A stretch of DNA of 36,939 bases from an uncultured Thiotrichaceae bacterium (GTDB lineage: Bacteria > Pseudomonadota > Gammaproteobacteria > Thiotrichales > Thiotrichaceae). The stretch covers positions 1 to 36,939 of the forward strand of contig CACVAY010000042.1 of the NCBI GenBank assembly GCA_902727985.1. Direction: 5' to 3'. The notes under the pieces are model-generated. The model ran no database searches and had not been told where the DNA came from. It worked only from the letters and a program-made list of their open reading frames with translations. The position numbers and the translations under genes were made by a program. Below are positions 25,593 to 33,720 of the stretch, piece by piece. How positions within the stretch are numbered: position 1 is the first letter of the stretch; each line of letters begins with the position of its first letter.

Positions 25593-25976
25593 ATGAAAGA
25601 TTTACGTTCACCCTTAGCAAAAGTAAAAGGGCTTGGCGCTTCAGGCGATGCTACTCATCACTTCTGGGTACAACGCCTCACTGCATTAGCGTTATTCCCT
25701 CTGGTTATTTGGCTAAGCATTAGCATTATTGCATTACCTGACATGTCTTATGAGGCATTAGTGGCGTTGTTCCAGAACCCATTTAATGCGGTCATGATGA
25801 TTGTTCTTGTTCTTGTGTCGCTGCATCATGGTCATCTAGGGATGCAGGTCATTTTTGAAGATTACATTTCTACACACGGCACTCGTTTAGCCGCCATCTT
25901 AGTCACTAAGTTCCTTAGTTACTTCCTCATGGCACTCGGTGTTTATTCCGTTCTTAAAATCGCATTGGCAGGGTAA
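25593..25976 (+). CDS. sdhD: succinate dehydrogenase membrane anchor subunit
   Basis: 127 residues with three membrane helices. The start LRSPLAKVKGLGASGDATHHFW and WVQRLTALALFPL are typical of SdhD in this group. VSLHHGHLGMQVIFEDYI contains the haem His candidates and the Asp-Tyr pair (EDY) that lines the quinone pocket. AAGGAG precedes the ATG. It forms the b-haem and ubiquinone-binding part of complex II with SdhC, passing electrons from succinate to the quinone pool. Six bases separate it from sdhA. Confidence 0.93.
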   Translation: MKDLRSPLAKVKGLGASGDATHHFWVQRLTALALFPLVIWLSISIIALPDMSYEALVALFQNPFNAVMMIVLVLVSLHHGHLGMQVIFEDYISTHGTRLAAILVTKFLSYFLMALGVYSVLKIALAG

Positions 25977-25982
25977 AAGCAT

Positions 25983-27773
25983 ATGTCGAAAGAAGATTAT
26001 AAAGTCATCAATCACGAATACGATGTTGTGATTGTCGGTGCGGGTGGTGCAGGTCTGCGCGCTACACTCGGAATGGCAACTGCTGGCCTTAGTACAGCAT
26101 GTATTACTAAAGTATTTCCAACACGAAGCCACACCGTTGCAGCTCAAGGTGGTATGTCTGCGGCACTTGCCAACATGGGAGAAGACAACTGGAAATGGCA
26201 CATGTACGACACGGTTAAAGGTTCAGATTGGTTAGGTGACCAAGATGCCATCGAATACATGTGTCGCGAAGCCGTTCCTGCCGTTATCGAACTAGAGCAT
26301 TTCGGTGTTCCGTTCTCACGGACCGAAGAAGGTAAGATCTACCAACGTCCTTTCGGTGGTATGACAACGAACTTTGGTGAAGGTATTGCACAACGTACGT
26401 GTGCTGCCGCTGACCGTACTGGCCACGCTATTCTACATACACTATATCAACAATCCTTAAAGCATAAAGCGGAATTCTACGTTGAGTACTTTGCTACTGA
26501 CTTGATCATGGAAGACGGTGAATGCAAAGGAGTGATGGCGTGGGATTTAACCACGGGCGAACTGCACTGTTTCCGTGCACATCAGGTTGTTCTTGCAACG
26601 GGCGGTAGTGGTCGTGCTTACTTCTCTGCCACATCTGCACACACCTGTACGGGTGATGGTAGTGCGATGGTGTTACGAGCTGGCTTACCCCTACAGGACA
26701 TGGAATTTGTTCAATTCCACCCAACAGGTGTCTACGGCGCAGGTGTTTTGATTACCGAGGGTGTTCGTGGTGAAGGGGGTTATCTAACCAACTCTGAAGG
26801 CGAGCGCTTCATGGAACGCTATGCGCCTAACGCGAAAGACTTGGCATCACGTGATGTTGTTTCACGTTCTATGACTATCGAAATCAACGAAGGCCGCGGT
26901 GTTGGCCCAGATAAAGACCATATCTTCTTGAACTTACAACATCTTGGTTCAGATGTTATTAACGAACGCCTTCCAGGTATCGCAGAAAGTGCGCGTATCT
27001 TTGGTGGTGTTGATGTATCTAAAGACCCAATCCCAGTCATACCTACCGTGCACTATAACATGGGCGGTATTCCAACGAACTATCACGGTGAAGTGGTTAC
27101 CATGAAAGATGGCGACCCTGATTCAACCGTACCTGGATTAATGGCCATTGGTGAGTGTGCTTGTGTATCGGTACACGGAGCAAACCGCCTAGGGTCAAAT
27201 TCATTATTGGATATCATCGTATTTGGTCGTGCTGCTGCTATTCGCGCTGCGGAATTGATTGCACCAAACACACCACATCAGCCACTTACTGAAGGGGTGT
27301 TTGAACATTTACTAGCACGCTTTGATAAGACTCGTAATGCATCAGGTGAGATCTCAACCGCTGAGATTCGTGACCAAATGCAACGCACCATGCAGAAGTA
27401 TGCCGCCGTATTCCGTACGGGTGAAAGCATGAAAGAAGGTGTTGAAGAAATGCAGAAAATCTTCGATAGTTTTGAAAATGTTGGCATCAAAGATCGCGGC
27501 ATGCAGTGGAACACTGACCTACTAGAAACGCTAGAATTAGAAAATCTATTAGCTCAAGCACAAACCATTATTACAGGTGCCCTGAATCGTGAAGAAAGCC
27601 GCGGTGGTCATGCTCGTGAGGACTTCACCGAGCGTGATGACGAAGACTGGATGAAGCATACATTGGCATGGGTTAATGATGCTGGCAAGGTTAACTTCGA
27701 CTATCGCCCTGTACATATGTACACCTTGTCGGATGACTGTGACGTTATCCCACCTAAGAAACGCGTTTACTAG
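25983..27773 (+). CDS. sdhA: succinate dehydrogenase flavoprotein subunit
   Basis: 596-residue catalytic subunit oxidising succinate to fumarate in the TCA cycle and respiratory chain. The FAD-binding fold starts with [16 protein letters not shown] (GAGGAG at 19-24), and [11 protein letters not shown] carries the His50 that bonds FAD covalently. [13 protein letters not shown] and the later [20 protein letters not shown] are classic SdhA elements; the catalytic Arg/His region around [10 protein letters not shown] is intact. The C-terminus [17 protein letters not shown] is as expected. Flavin attachment is likely helped by the two assembly factors encoded nearby. Confidence 0.97.
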   Translation: MSKEDYKVINHEYDVVIVGAGGAGLRATLGMATAGLSTACITKVFPTRSHTVAAQGGMSAALANMGEDNWKWHMYDTVKGSDWLGDQDAIEYMCREAVPAVIELEHFGVPFSRTEEGKIYQRPFGGMTTNFGEGIAQRTCAAADRTGHAILHTLYQQSLKHKAEFYVEYFATDLIMEDGECKGVMAWDLTTGELHCFRAHQVVLATGGSGRAYFSATSAHTCTGDGSAMVLRAGLPLQDMEFVQFHPTGVYGAGVLITEGVRGEGGYLTNSEGERFMERYAPNAKDLASRDVVSRSMTIEINEGRGVGPDKDHIFLNLQHLGSDVINERLPGIAESARIFGGVDVSKDPIPVIPTVHYNMGGIPTNYHGEVVTMKDGDPDSTVPGLMAIGECACVSVHGANRLGSNSLLDIIVFGRAAAIRAAELIAPNTPHQPLTEGVFEHLLARFDKTRNASGEISTAEIRDQMQRTMQKYAAVFRTGESMKEGVEEMQKIFDSFENVGIKDRGMQWNTDLLETLELENLLAQAQTIITGALNREESRGGHAREDFTERDDEDWMKHTLAWVNDAGKVNFDYRPVHMYTLSDDCDVIPPKKRVY

Positions 27774-27784
27774 GAGTATTTAAG

Positions 27785-28567
27785 ATGGCTGAATTTAATC
27801 TACCCGTGAACTCTATTGTTAAAGAGGGTAAATATTTTAAAGCTCCAGAAGGCGCAAGCAATATTCGTAAATTTGTGATCTATCGTTATGACCCATCAAA
27901 TGACGATAACCCAAGCACAGACACATACGAAGTTGATATGGATACTTGTGGTCCAATGGTGTTAGATGCACTTCTGAAAATTAAAGATGAAATGGACTCT
28001 ACGGTTGCGCTTCGACGCTCATGTCGTGAAGGTATTTGTGGCTCTTGTTCAATGAATATCGACGGTAGCAATACTCTAGCTTGTACGAAAGCTATCGATG
28101 ACATTGACGGCGATGTTGCAGTCTACCCACTTCCGCATCAGCCTATTGTGAAAGACTTGGTCTCAGATTTAACCAATTTCTACGCACAATATGCGTCGGT
28201 TGAACCTTGGATGAAAACCGATGCGCCTGTCTCTCCGGACAAAGAGCGTCTACAATCGAAGGAAGACCGTGAGAAGTTAGACGGCTTATACGAATGTATC
28301 TTATGTGCATGCTGCTCAACCAGTTGCCCAAGCTATTGGTGGAACAGTGACCGCTATCTTGGTCCTGCAGCACTTTTGAATGCTTACCGTTGGATCAATG
28401 ATTCACGTGATGAAGCCACGGGTGAGCGACTTGACGACCTAGAAGACCCATTCAAACTCTATCGTTGCCACACCATTATGAATTGTGCAGAAGCTTGTCC
28501 AAAAGACTTAAATCCGGCAAAAGCCATTGCTGATATTAAGCATTTGATGGTTAAACGTAAATTATAG
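27785..28567 (+). CDS. sdhB: succinate dehydrogenase iron-sulfur subunit
   Basis: 260 residues, longer than E. coli SdhB (238) and like the alphaproteobacterial/mitochondrial form. The 2Fe-2S ligands are C80, C85, C88 and C100 (in CREGICGSC and NTLAC). The 4Fe-4S and 3Fe-4S ligands come from [11 protein letters not shown] (171-181) and [11 protein letters not shown] (228-238). The electrons move from FAD through these clusters to the quinone. The acidic insert near residues 38-48 ([11 protein letters not shown]) belongs to the longer form. RBS AGGAG lies before the ATG, 11 bases after sdhA. Confidence 0.97.
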   Translation: MAEFNLPVNSIVKEGKYFKAPEGASNIRKFVIYRYDPSNDDNPSTDTYEVDMDTCGPMVLDALLKIKDEMDSTVALRRSCREGICGSCSMNIDGSNTLACTKAIDDIDGDVAVYPLPHQPIVKDLVSDLTNFYAQYASVEPWMKTDAPVSPDKERLQSKEDREKLDGLYECILCACCSTSCPSYWWNSDRYLGPAALLNAYRWINDSRDEATGERLDDLEDPFKLYRCHTIMNCAEACPKDLNPAKAIADIKHLMVKRKL

Positions 28568-28629
28568 TTGTCTGCACTGGGCTGAAGATGTTTAAATCTT
28601 CAGCTCATAACGCACAGCAGAGACAAAAA

Positions 28630-28890
28630 ATGAGTGAGTTATCACACCTAAAATGGCGTTGCCGACGGGGCACAAAAGAGCTGGATCTTATTATGAATAA
28701 GTATCTTGACGAGCATTATGCTGACCCCAATTCATCTGCAGATGAGGCATCCAGAGGGGCTTTTAAAGAACTTCTAAACTTGGAAGACCCAACACTATAC
28801 GCTATGTTATTGGGAGATATAGAGGGTGAAAATGCCGCTCAAATAGCACTACTGCAAACATTGAGAGACATGAATTCGGTCTCAAAATAA
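28630..28890 (+). CDS. sdhE: FAD assembly factor SdhE (DUF339)
   Basis: Small soluble protein that helps attach FAD to SdhA. From the ATG at 28630 it has 86 residues, usual for the family; an upstream in-frame ATG at 28588 would add 14 residues without family support. The RGxxE motif is RGTKE at residues 13-17, followed by [13 protein letters not shown] and, later, [19 protein letters not shown], which are standard SdhE helices. It closes the sdh cluster, 62 bases after sdhB. Confidence 0.92.
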   Translation: MSELSHLKWRCRRGTKELDLIMNKYLDEHYADPNSSADEASRGAFKELLNLEDPTLYAMLLGDIEGENAAQIALLQTLRDMNSVSK

Positions 28891-28925
28891 TTCTTATCAT
28901 TGATCCCTTACTGGAGAACAGAATA

Positions 28926-29546
28926 ATGTCCTTTCCTGAATCGTTTTATCGTTGGAGACCTCACCCTTGGCATGGTCTAGAAGTTGGCCCTGAACTACCT
29001 AGCGTAGATGTCGTTCATGCTTACATCGAAATCACACCTTTCGATCAAGTAAAATACGAAACAGACAAGAAGACGGGCTACTTATTTGTAGATCGTCCTC
29101 ACAGAACATCTTCACAACCACCAGCACTTTATGGCTTTGTACCAAGAACTTATTGTGGCAAACGTACTGCTAAGCTAATGGACAGTGGCGAACTAAAAGG
29201 TGACAAAGATCCACTGGATATTTGTGTATTATCTGAGCGCCCTATTACTCGTGCTGATATCGTATTGAATGCCCGTGTACTGGGTGGTCTACCCATGATC
29301 GACGGCGGCGAAGCTGACGACAAGATCATTGCTGTTCTTGAGAACGATTACGTACTATCTGGTGCAAAAGACATTTCTGATCTACCACCTGTATTGATCG
29401 AACGTCTTAATCACTACTTCATGACATACAAAATGCAGCCAGGCAAAGAGCTATCCGTTTCTATCGGCGAGCCTTATGGCCGTGAGCATGCATTGGAAGT
29501 TATCAAAGCAGCGACAGAAGATTACAACGAAAAATATGGCGACTAA
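28926..29546 (+). CDS. ppa: inorganic pyrophosphatase, family I
   Basis: 206-residue soluble enzyme that hydrolyses pyrophosphate to phosphate, pulling biosynthetic reactions forward. It has the family I features: E/D-rich metal site with [11 protein letters not shown] (the usual D-x-D-P-x-D motif, with Lys at the second position), the KYE element in [20 protein letters not shown], and a closing [13 protein letters not shown] segment. It is longer than the E. coli enzyme (176) because of an N-terminal extension of about 25 residues ([19 protein letters not shown]). TGGAGAA stands before the start. Substitution at the motif's second position is a small oddity. Confidence 0.87.
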   Translation: MSFPESFYRWRPHPWHGLEVGPELPSVDVVHAYIEITPFDQVKYETDKKTGYLFVDRPHRTSSQPPALYGFVPRTYCGKRTAKLMDSGELKGDKDPLDICVLSERPITRADIVLNARVLGGLPMIDGGEADDKIIAVLENDYVLSGAKDISDLPPVLIERLNHYFMTYKMQPGKELSVSIGEPYGREHALEVIKAATEDYNEKYGD

Positions 29547-29578
29547 ATCCTAGCTGGCATGCATTAAGGAGAATGACG

Positions 29579-29995
29579 ATGTCGAATGTAACCCATCTTT
29601 CACCGCAAGAATCTTACGATTTTCTACAACGTGAACCGAAAGCAAGCTTCATCGACATTCGATCGTCCATGGAATACCTATTCGTAGGTCACCCTAAGGG
29701 GGCGGTACACATTGCATGGATTGATGAACCTGATTGGGAAATCAATCCTAACTTTGTCAAAGAAGTTAGCAGGACCGTTGAGAAAAAAGCAAAAAGTGAT
29801 CCAAAAGAAGCGCCTATTGTACTCATCTGCCGAAGCGGTGTACGCACCCTTGAAGCAGCAGAAGTACTTGAAGACGCTGGTTTCAACAACATCATTCATG
29901 TTGTTGAAGGCTTCGAAGGCGAACGTGATGATGACTTTCATCGCAGCACAATGGGTGGCTGGCGATTCCGTGGTTTACCATGGGAACAGTGCTAA
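29579..29995 (+). CDS. rhodanese-like domain protein
   Basis: About 138 residues and a single rhodanese domain. The catalytic Cys is in the loop ICRSGVRT (C84 from this start), with the FIDIRSSMEYLFVGH strand and the GAVHIAW strand of the fold. Such proteins carry persulfide sulfur or phosphatase-like activity; the substrate is unknown. The upstream ATG at 29573 is too close to AAGGAG; the second ATG at 29579 has a proper 7-base spacing, so I use it. It sits 32 bases behind ppa and is followed by a terminator. Confidence 0.87.
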   Translation: MSNVTHLSPQESYDFLQREPKASFIDIRSSMEYLFVGHPKGAVHIAWIDEPDWEINPNFVKEVSRTVEKKAKSDPKEAPIVLICRSGVRTLEAAEVLEDAGFNNIIHVVEGFEGERDDDFHRSTMGGWRFRGLPWEQC

Positions 29996-30015
29996 TTCTT
30001 TCTTAATGCATGACC

Positions 30016-30047
30016 AATAAACGGCTGTCTTCTGACAGTCGTTTATT
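30016..30047 (+). terminator. intrinsic terminator after the ppa-rhodanese unit
   Basis: AATAAACGGCTGTC (30016-30029) pairs with GACAGTCGTTTATT (30034-30047), one G:U pair, TTCT loop, then a T-rich stretch. It likely ends transcription from the pyrophosphatase and rhodanese genes. Confidence 0.8.
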
Positions 30048-30127
30048 ATTAGCTCTATTCTTCCCTCCATCTATCAGCCCCCCAAAAAAAACAGCGCTTC
30101 AACACAATCCTCACCATGGTTTCATGA

Positions 30128-31048
30128 ATGAGTACTTTTACTGCTGCTCTACTTCCCATAATCACCATTATCATTCTGGGTTATCTACTTAAACGCAGTC
30201 ATTTCCTGCCTGAGAACACTTGGTCAGGTATAGAAAAACTCAGCTACTACGTACTTTTTCCAGCACTTCTGGTTCGAACGTTAGGTAGTCAATCTATTAA
30301 CGGTGTTCCTTGGCCCAGCATACTTTTGGTTTTGTCATCTGTCTTACTATTTGCAGCTTTAGCGCTGGTTATCTGGTATCGAATACAGTCATCAATAAAT
30401 GGAGCCACTTTCACCTCCATCTTCCAAGGTGGTATACGCTTTAACACCTACATCGCATTAGCCGTTTCACAAGCCTATTTTGGCGCAGAAGGATTAGCTT
30501 TAGCCGCCGTAACCGCTGGTTTTATGATTATCTTAATCAATCTGCTTTGTATTTCAGCATTCGTCTTGTGGGGAGAGAAAAATCATAAAAATGGCACCAG
30601 CTTTTTGCGAGAGGTTTTTGGAAACCCCTTAATTATTAGCTGCGGGATCGGCTGGTTTTTGAGCCTTAGTAATATCGGCATGCCAACCGCGCTAGACAAT
30701 ATTCTGCGTATTATGGGTAACGCCGCTTTGCCTTTGGGTCTTCTTGCCGTTGGAGCGGCACTGAAACCCAAAGCTATTCATGGTCATCTAAAAGCCATAT
30801 TACTTGCATCATTCGTACAATTTGGCTTAAAACCTTTCAGTGTCTTATTACTTATCACGACACTTGGCTTAACAGGAATACCAGCCAGTGTATTGATCAT
30901 TTTCTTTATGACGCCCACCGCTCCAGCCGCCTATATCCTTGCACGTCATTTAGGGGGCGACACTGAAACCATGTCTTCAATCATTACTTTTCAAACTATT
31001 CTGGCATTTCTCATCATGCCAATCATTGCAGCATTAATGCTCCCATAA
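30128..31048 (+). CDS. AEC family transporter (auxin efflux carrier type)
   Basis: 306 residues with about ten hydrophobic segments and the AEC layout: five helices, a loop (around 150-165 with WGEKNHKNGTSFLREVF), five helices. GYLLKRSHFLPENTWSGIEKLSYYVLFPALLV at the start (quoted only in part: the YYVLFPALLV strand) and ILARHLGGDTETMSSIITFQT near the end are family elements. Members export or import dicarboxylates and other weak acids; the substrate here is unknown. The ATG lies after a stretch without a clear ribosome site, and the preceding gene ends with a terminator, so it has its own promoter. Confidence 0.88.
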   Translation: MSTFTAALLPIITIIILGYLLKRSHFLPENTWSGIEKLSYYVLFPALLVRTLGSQSINGVPWPSILLVLSSVLLFAALALVIWYRIQSSINGATFTSIFQGGIRFNTYIALAVSQAYFGAEGLALAAVTAGFMIILINLLCISAFVLWGEKNHKNGTSFLREVFGNPLIISCGIGWFLSLSNIGMPTALDNILRIMGNAALPLGLLAVGAALKPKAIHGHLKAILLASFVQFGLKPFSVLLLITTLGLTGIPASVLIIFFMTPTAPAAYILARHLGGDTETMSSIITFQTILAFLIMPIIAALMLP

Positions 31049-31124
31049 CAACTTTAATAAGTTAGTTTTTTACCCTACTATGGCAACATCTCCCCCTAAG
31101 AAAAAACTGGCTTAAGTAATTGTC

Positions 31125-31172
31125 CAAAACCGCTGCCTGCCTGGTAGCAGTTTTGAAGAACCTATCTTCAAA
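31125..31172 (+). terminator. overlapping hairpins after the AEC gene
   Basis: CAAAACCGCTGCC (31125-31137) pairs with GGTAGCAGTTTTG (31143-31155) with one mismatch and one G:U. A second hairpin, TTTGAAGA (31152-31159) with TCTTCAAA (31165-31172), shares four bases with the first, so only one can form fully. It is the probable 3' end of the AEC transcript, without a long T-run. Confidence 0.5.
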
Positions 31173-31781
31173 GCATGATAGTACTGTGAAATATATTCTG
31201 ATTACCGACTTCCATTGCTGCTACGCTAAAACAGCACTGGCTAATGGATATCGCACCAACCTATAAACGAATGCCTATGTGTTTAGCATTCTATCTACAC
31301 TTCATGTGATTTAGAAAAAGTGTTTTGCAAGCACATCAATACATAGATGCTTAGAGTTACTTATAACAACCGTTTAGATTTACGCAAACCTATAAGCTTG
31401 TGCTTAAATTATCACCGCCAAAAATGTTAAATAATAGGAATTCCTACCTTGGCAGCCCTTGGTGGAATTCGTACCATCAAATTGAGTCAACAATAAGAGT
31501 CCCACAAACCCAAAAGTTGATTCCTCGTGGTGCCGAAGCCACAGGCAAAGGGGAGTAGTCATTGTGCGAGGAAGGTCACGTTCTTATTGTGTTGTTTAAG
31601 AACATCTTCTTCGCATTTTTTTACTTACTTAGATCCACATTCCACACCGAACATTTCAATTAAACCCTCATATCAAGTGTTTGCTTAATATTTACCTTCG
31701 CCTTTTCTTTTTTTTGGGCCATAATTTAACCATCTTCTTTAAAAGTCGCCTTGAGATGTCGACTTAAGCTAACCCGACTCA
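31173..31781 (+). other. 609-base gap before luxR-type gene, possibly a structured leader
   Basis: No gene was found. 31437-31470 carries an inverted repeat (GGAATTCCTACC with GGTGGAATTC). 31488-31603 carries nested stems: CAACAATAAGA (31488-31498) with TCTTATTG-TG-TTG (31582-31594); TTCCTCG (31521-31527) with CGAGGAA (31567-31573); and an alternative GTTCTTA (31580-31586) with TAAGAAC (31597-31603) that would compete with the first stem. Seven T follow at 31616-31622. The reach from this segment to the ATG at 31782 suggests a long 5' leader. Confidence 0.4.
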
Positions 31782-32582
31782 ATGACTGATTTTAGTAAAG
31801 ATCTTGGAAAATTTGCGAGTAAACTCTGCTTCTGCACGACGTTTAAAGAGTCCTTCGCTATTTTTGATGAGCAGATAAAAGACCTGGGCTTTAAAAGCAC
31901 TCTCTACAGCTATCTACCCAAAGTTGCTCTTGACCACAATCATCACTGCACACCCATTTTTGCAGTATCTGATACCTTCGATCAACACTTTCTACAGCAT
32001 TACCTAGAAGATGGACTTGATCAATATGATTACGGTATTCGACAAATTATTGAGGGTAATATGGCGACCATTGACTGGGCTAGTGCGGTTAAAAACCACT
32101 CGATGTCAGAAAAAGAAAAACAGGTTTTTACTCTTGCCTCTGCCGATTACCGTATGCGCAATACGCTTACGATTCCTTGCCTCTCTGGGAGCCGCGGAGT
32201 TGCGGGTGCAAGTTTTATTACTGATGATAACAATCAACATTTTACACTGTTAAAGAAAGAAACCTATGACACACTTTATACCACTACGAAGCTTTTTCAC
32301 AATCACATCATGAGCAATACGTTTGAGTTCAGCACATTTGTACAACCTCTGCTAGGGCCTTTCAATCAAACAGAAAAAGCCGTGTTGAGAAATCTACCAA
32401 AGGGATTACCAGTAGCCAGTATTGCCAATGATATTGGAAAAAGCGTCCGATATACCGACAATGTGATTCGTAATTTGCGTATCAAGTTTGGAGGCGTGGA
32501 TGATGAGGACAGGCCAAATATTTCGACAGCCCGGCTCATTTATCATATCGGACTTATGTCATTAGATGACGAGCTATTATAA
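31782..32582 (+). CDS. LuxR-family regulator with autoinducer-binding domain (LuxR solo)
   Basis: 266 residues. The N-terminal two-thirds resemble an acyl-homoserine-lactone-type autoinducer domain: a WxxxY-like HFLQHYLEDGLDQYD, Asp followed by Tyr (usually Asp-Pro), then IDWASAV. The C-terminus is a LuxR/GerE helix-turn-helix (FNQTEKAVLRNL and IANDIGKSVRYTDNVIRNLRIKFG). No luxI synthase was seen in the window, so it is an orphan that may sense an exogenous or different signal. The start ATG has no strong ribosome site. The HTH is somewhat diverged. It converges with the LysR gene with an 11-base gap. Confidence 0.83.
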   Translation: MTDFSKDLGKFASKLCFCTTFKESFAIFDEQIKDLGFKSTLYSYLPKVALDHNHHCTPIFAVSDTFDQHFLQHYLEDGLDQYDYGIRQIIEGNMATIDWASAVKNHSMSEKEKQVFTLASADYRMRNTLTIPCLSGSRGVAGASFITDDNNQHFTLLKKETYDTLYTTTKLFHNHIMSNTFEFSTFVQPLLGPFNQTEKAVLRNLPKGLPVASIANDIGKSVRYTDNVIRNLRIKFGGVDDEDRPNISTARLIYHIGLMSLDDELL

Positions 32583-32593
32583 TCTTGCTTTAT

Positions 32594-33511
32594 CTATGTC
32601 AGATCCGTCTGAGGTGTTTTGTAATTCGCGTTGAGCACTTCCAGAAAACGCGCAGCAGGTGCTGATATTGACTTGCCTTTGCGAATAGCATAACCATATT
32701 TGCGTACAGGAAAATATTTATCTAATGGAATCACGGCAAACTTACCCTCATCTTCCTCTGTGAGACAGAGACGGGTTACTATGGATAAGCCCATACCAAT
32801 GGATACAAAGCGCTTTACGACTTCCCAACCCCCTGTCTCCAAAACAATTTTATAATTAACACCGTTTAAAGCAAAGACCATTTTCACTAAACGCCAACTA
32901 CTGAAATGTGTTGAGGGTAACACCAAACCATATTGGCCAATATCATTCAACGTGACATTTTCAATCTTGGTAATAGGATGACCAATGGGGGCAATCAAGA
33001 CTGGATCAAAAGAAATAAAAGGGTGATATTCCACATCCTTTGGGACAGTCAATAAAGAGCAAATAGAAATATCTGCGCTTTCAGACATGAGCATTTTATG
33101 CCCGTCATCTCCCGCAACATTAGCAATTTTTAGACGAATACCAGGATATTGTGAAGCAAAGGATTGTAGCGGCTTGGGCAAAATATAAAGAATCGTTGAT
33201 TCTTCAGCAGTGATTGTGAGTTGCCCTATGCTTAAGTCACCATACTGCGCTTCAAAGGTATCTTTAATATGATCAATACCAAGCACGAGTGGCTGAACAA
33301 TATCATAAAGGATTTCACCTTCAGTGGTTAGATTCAGTTTTGGGCCATGACGTTCAAATAACTTAACAGCAATTTGCTCTTCCAAGGTTTTGATTTGCAG
33401 TGAAATCGTTGGCTGACTAGCCAGAAGTACTTCTGAAGCCTTACTCATGCTCCCCTCTTGTACAGTGATGCAGAAAGCACGAAGTTCTTTAAGCAGATTA
33501 CAGGTTTTCAT
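32594..33511 (-). CDS. LysR-family transcriptional regulator, CysB/Cbl-like
   Basis: 305 residues. The N-terminal winged helix-turn-helix is clear: LRAFCITVQEGSMSKASEVL, then SQPTISLQIKTLEEQI and LFERHGPKLNLTTEGE. A type 2 periplasmic-binding-like domain follows from about residue 90, ending VRKYGYAIRKG and FLEVLNANY. The regulated genes are unknown: the nearest gene on its own strand downstream is none in the window, and acnB lies upstream behind a terminator. It does not resemble a known TCA regulator closely enough to name it. Confidence 0.85.
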   Translation of the reverse strand: MKTCNLLKELRAFCITVQEGSMSKASEVLLASQPTISLQIKTLEEQIAVKLFERHGPKLNLTTEGEILYDIVQPLVLGIDHIKDTFEAQYGDLSIGQLTITAEESTILYILPKPLQSFASQYPGIRLKIANVAGDDGHKMLMSESADISICSLLTVPKDVEYHPFISFDPVLIAPIGHPITKIENVTLNDIGQYGLVLPSTHFSSWRLVKMVFALNGVNYKIVLETGGWEVVKRFVSIGMGLSIVTRLCLTEEDEGKFAVIPLDKYFPVRKYGYAIRKGKSISAPAARFLEVLNANYKTPQTDLT

Positions 33512-33659
33512 GTGTTTTTGATGTGACCTAATTTAGGAAGAAACAAATGTAAATGCCCCACAAATACTCGTAAAACAATAGTAAAACTGTATCAGAGTAT
33601 ATCTTATACGCATTCATTTACCGCAGAATTATTGGTTTTTTCTAGATATGTCGCTCACA

Positions 33660-33687
33660 AAAAAGCCCCGCTTACGCGAGGCTTTTT
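33660..33687 (-). terminator. intrinsic terminator of acnB
   Basis: AAAAAGCCCCGC (33660-33671) pairs with GCGAGGCTTTTT (33676-33687) around TTAC with one mismatch. Read on the minus strand it gives a GC-rich hairpin ending in TTTTTT (33659-33664), 33 bases after the acnB stop. Confidence 0.88.
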
Positions 33688-33720
33688 CATTGAGCTAAAT
33701 AAAACTAAGCTCTTTGGCGC

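Noticed and set aside
31547-31558. yybP-ykoY manganese riboswitch
   Set aside because: The AAAGGGGAGTAG stretch matches, but the second conserved half and a typical target gene are missing, so it is not annotated as such.
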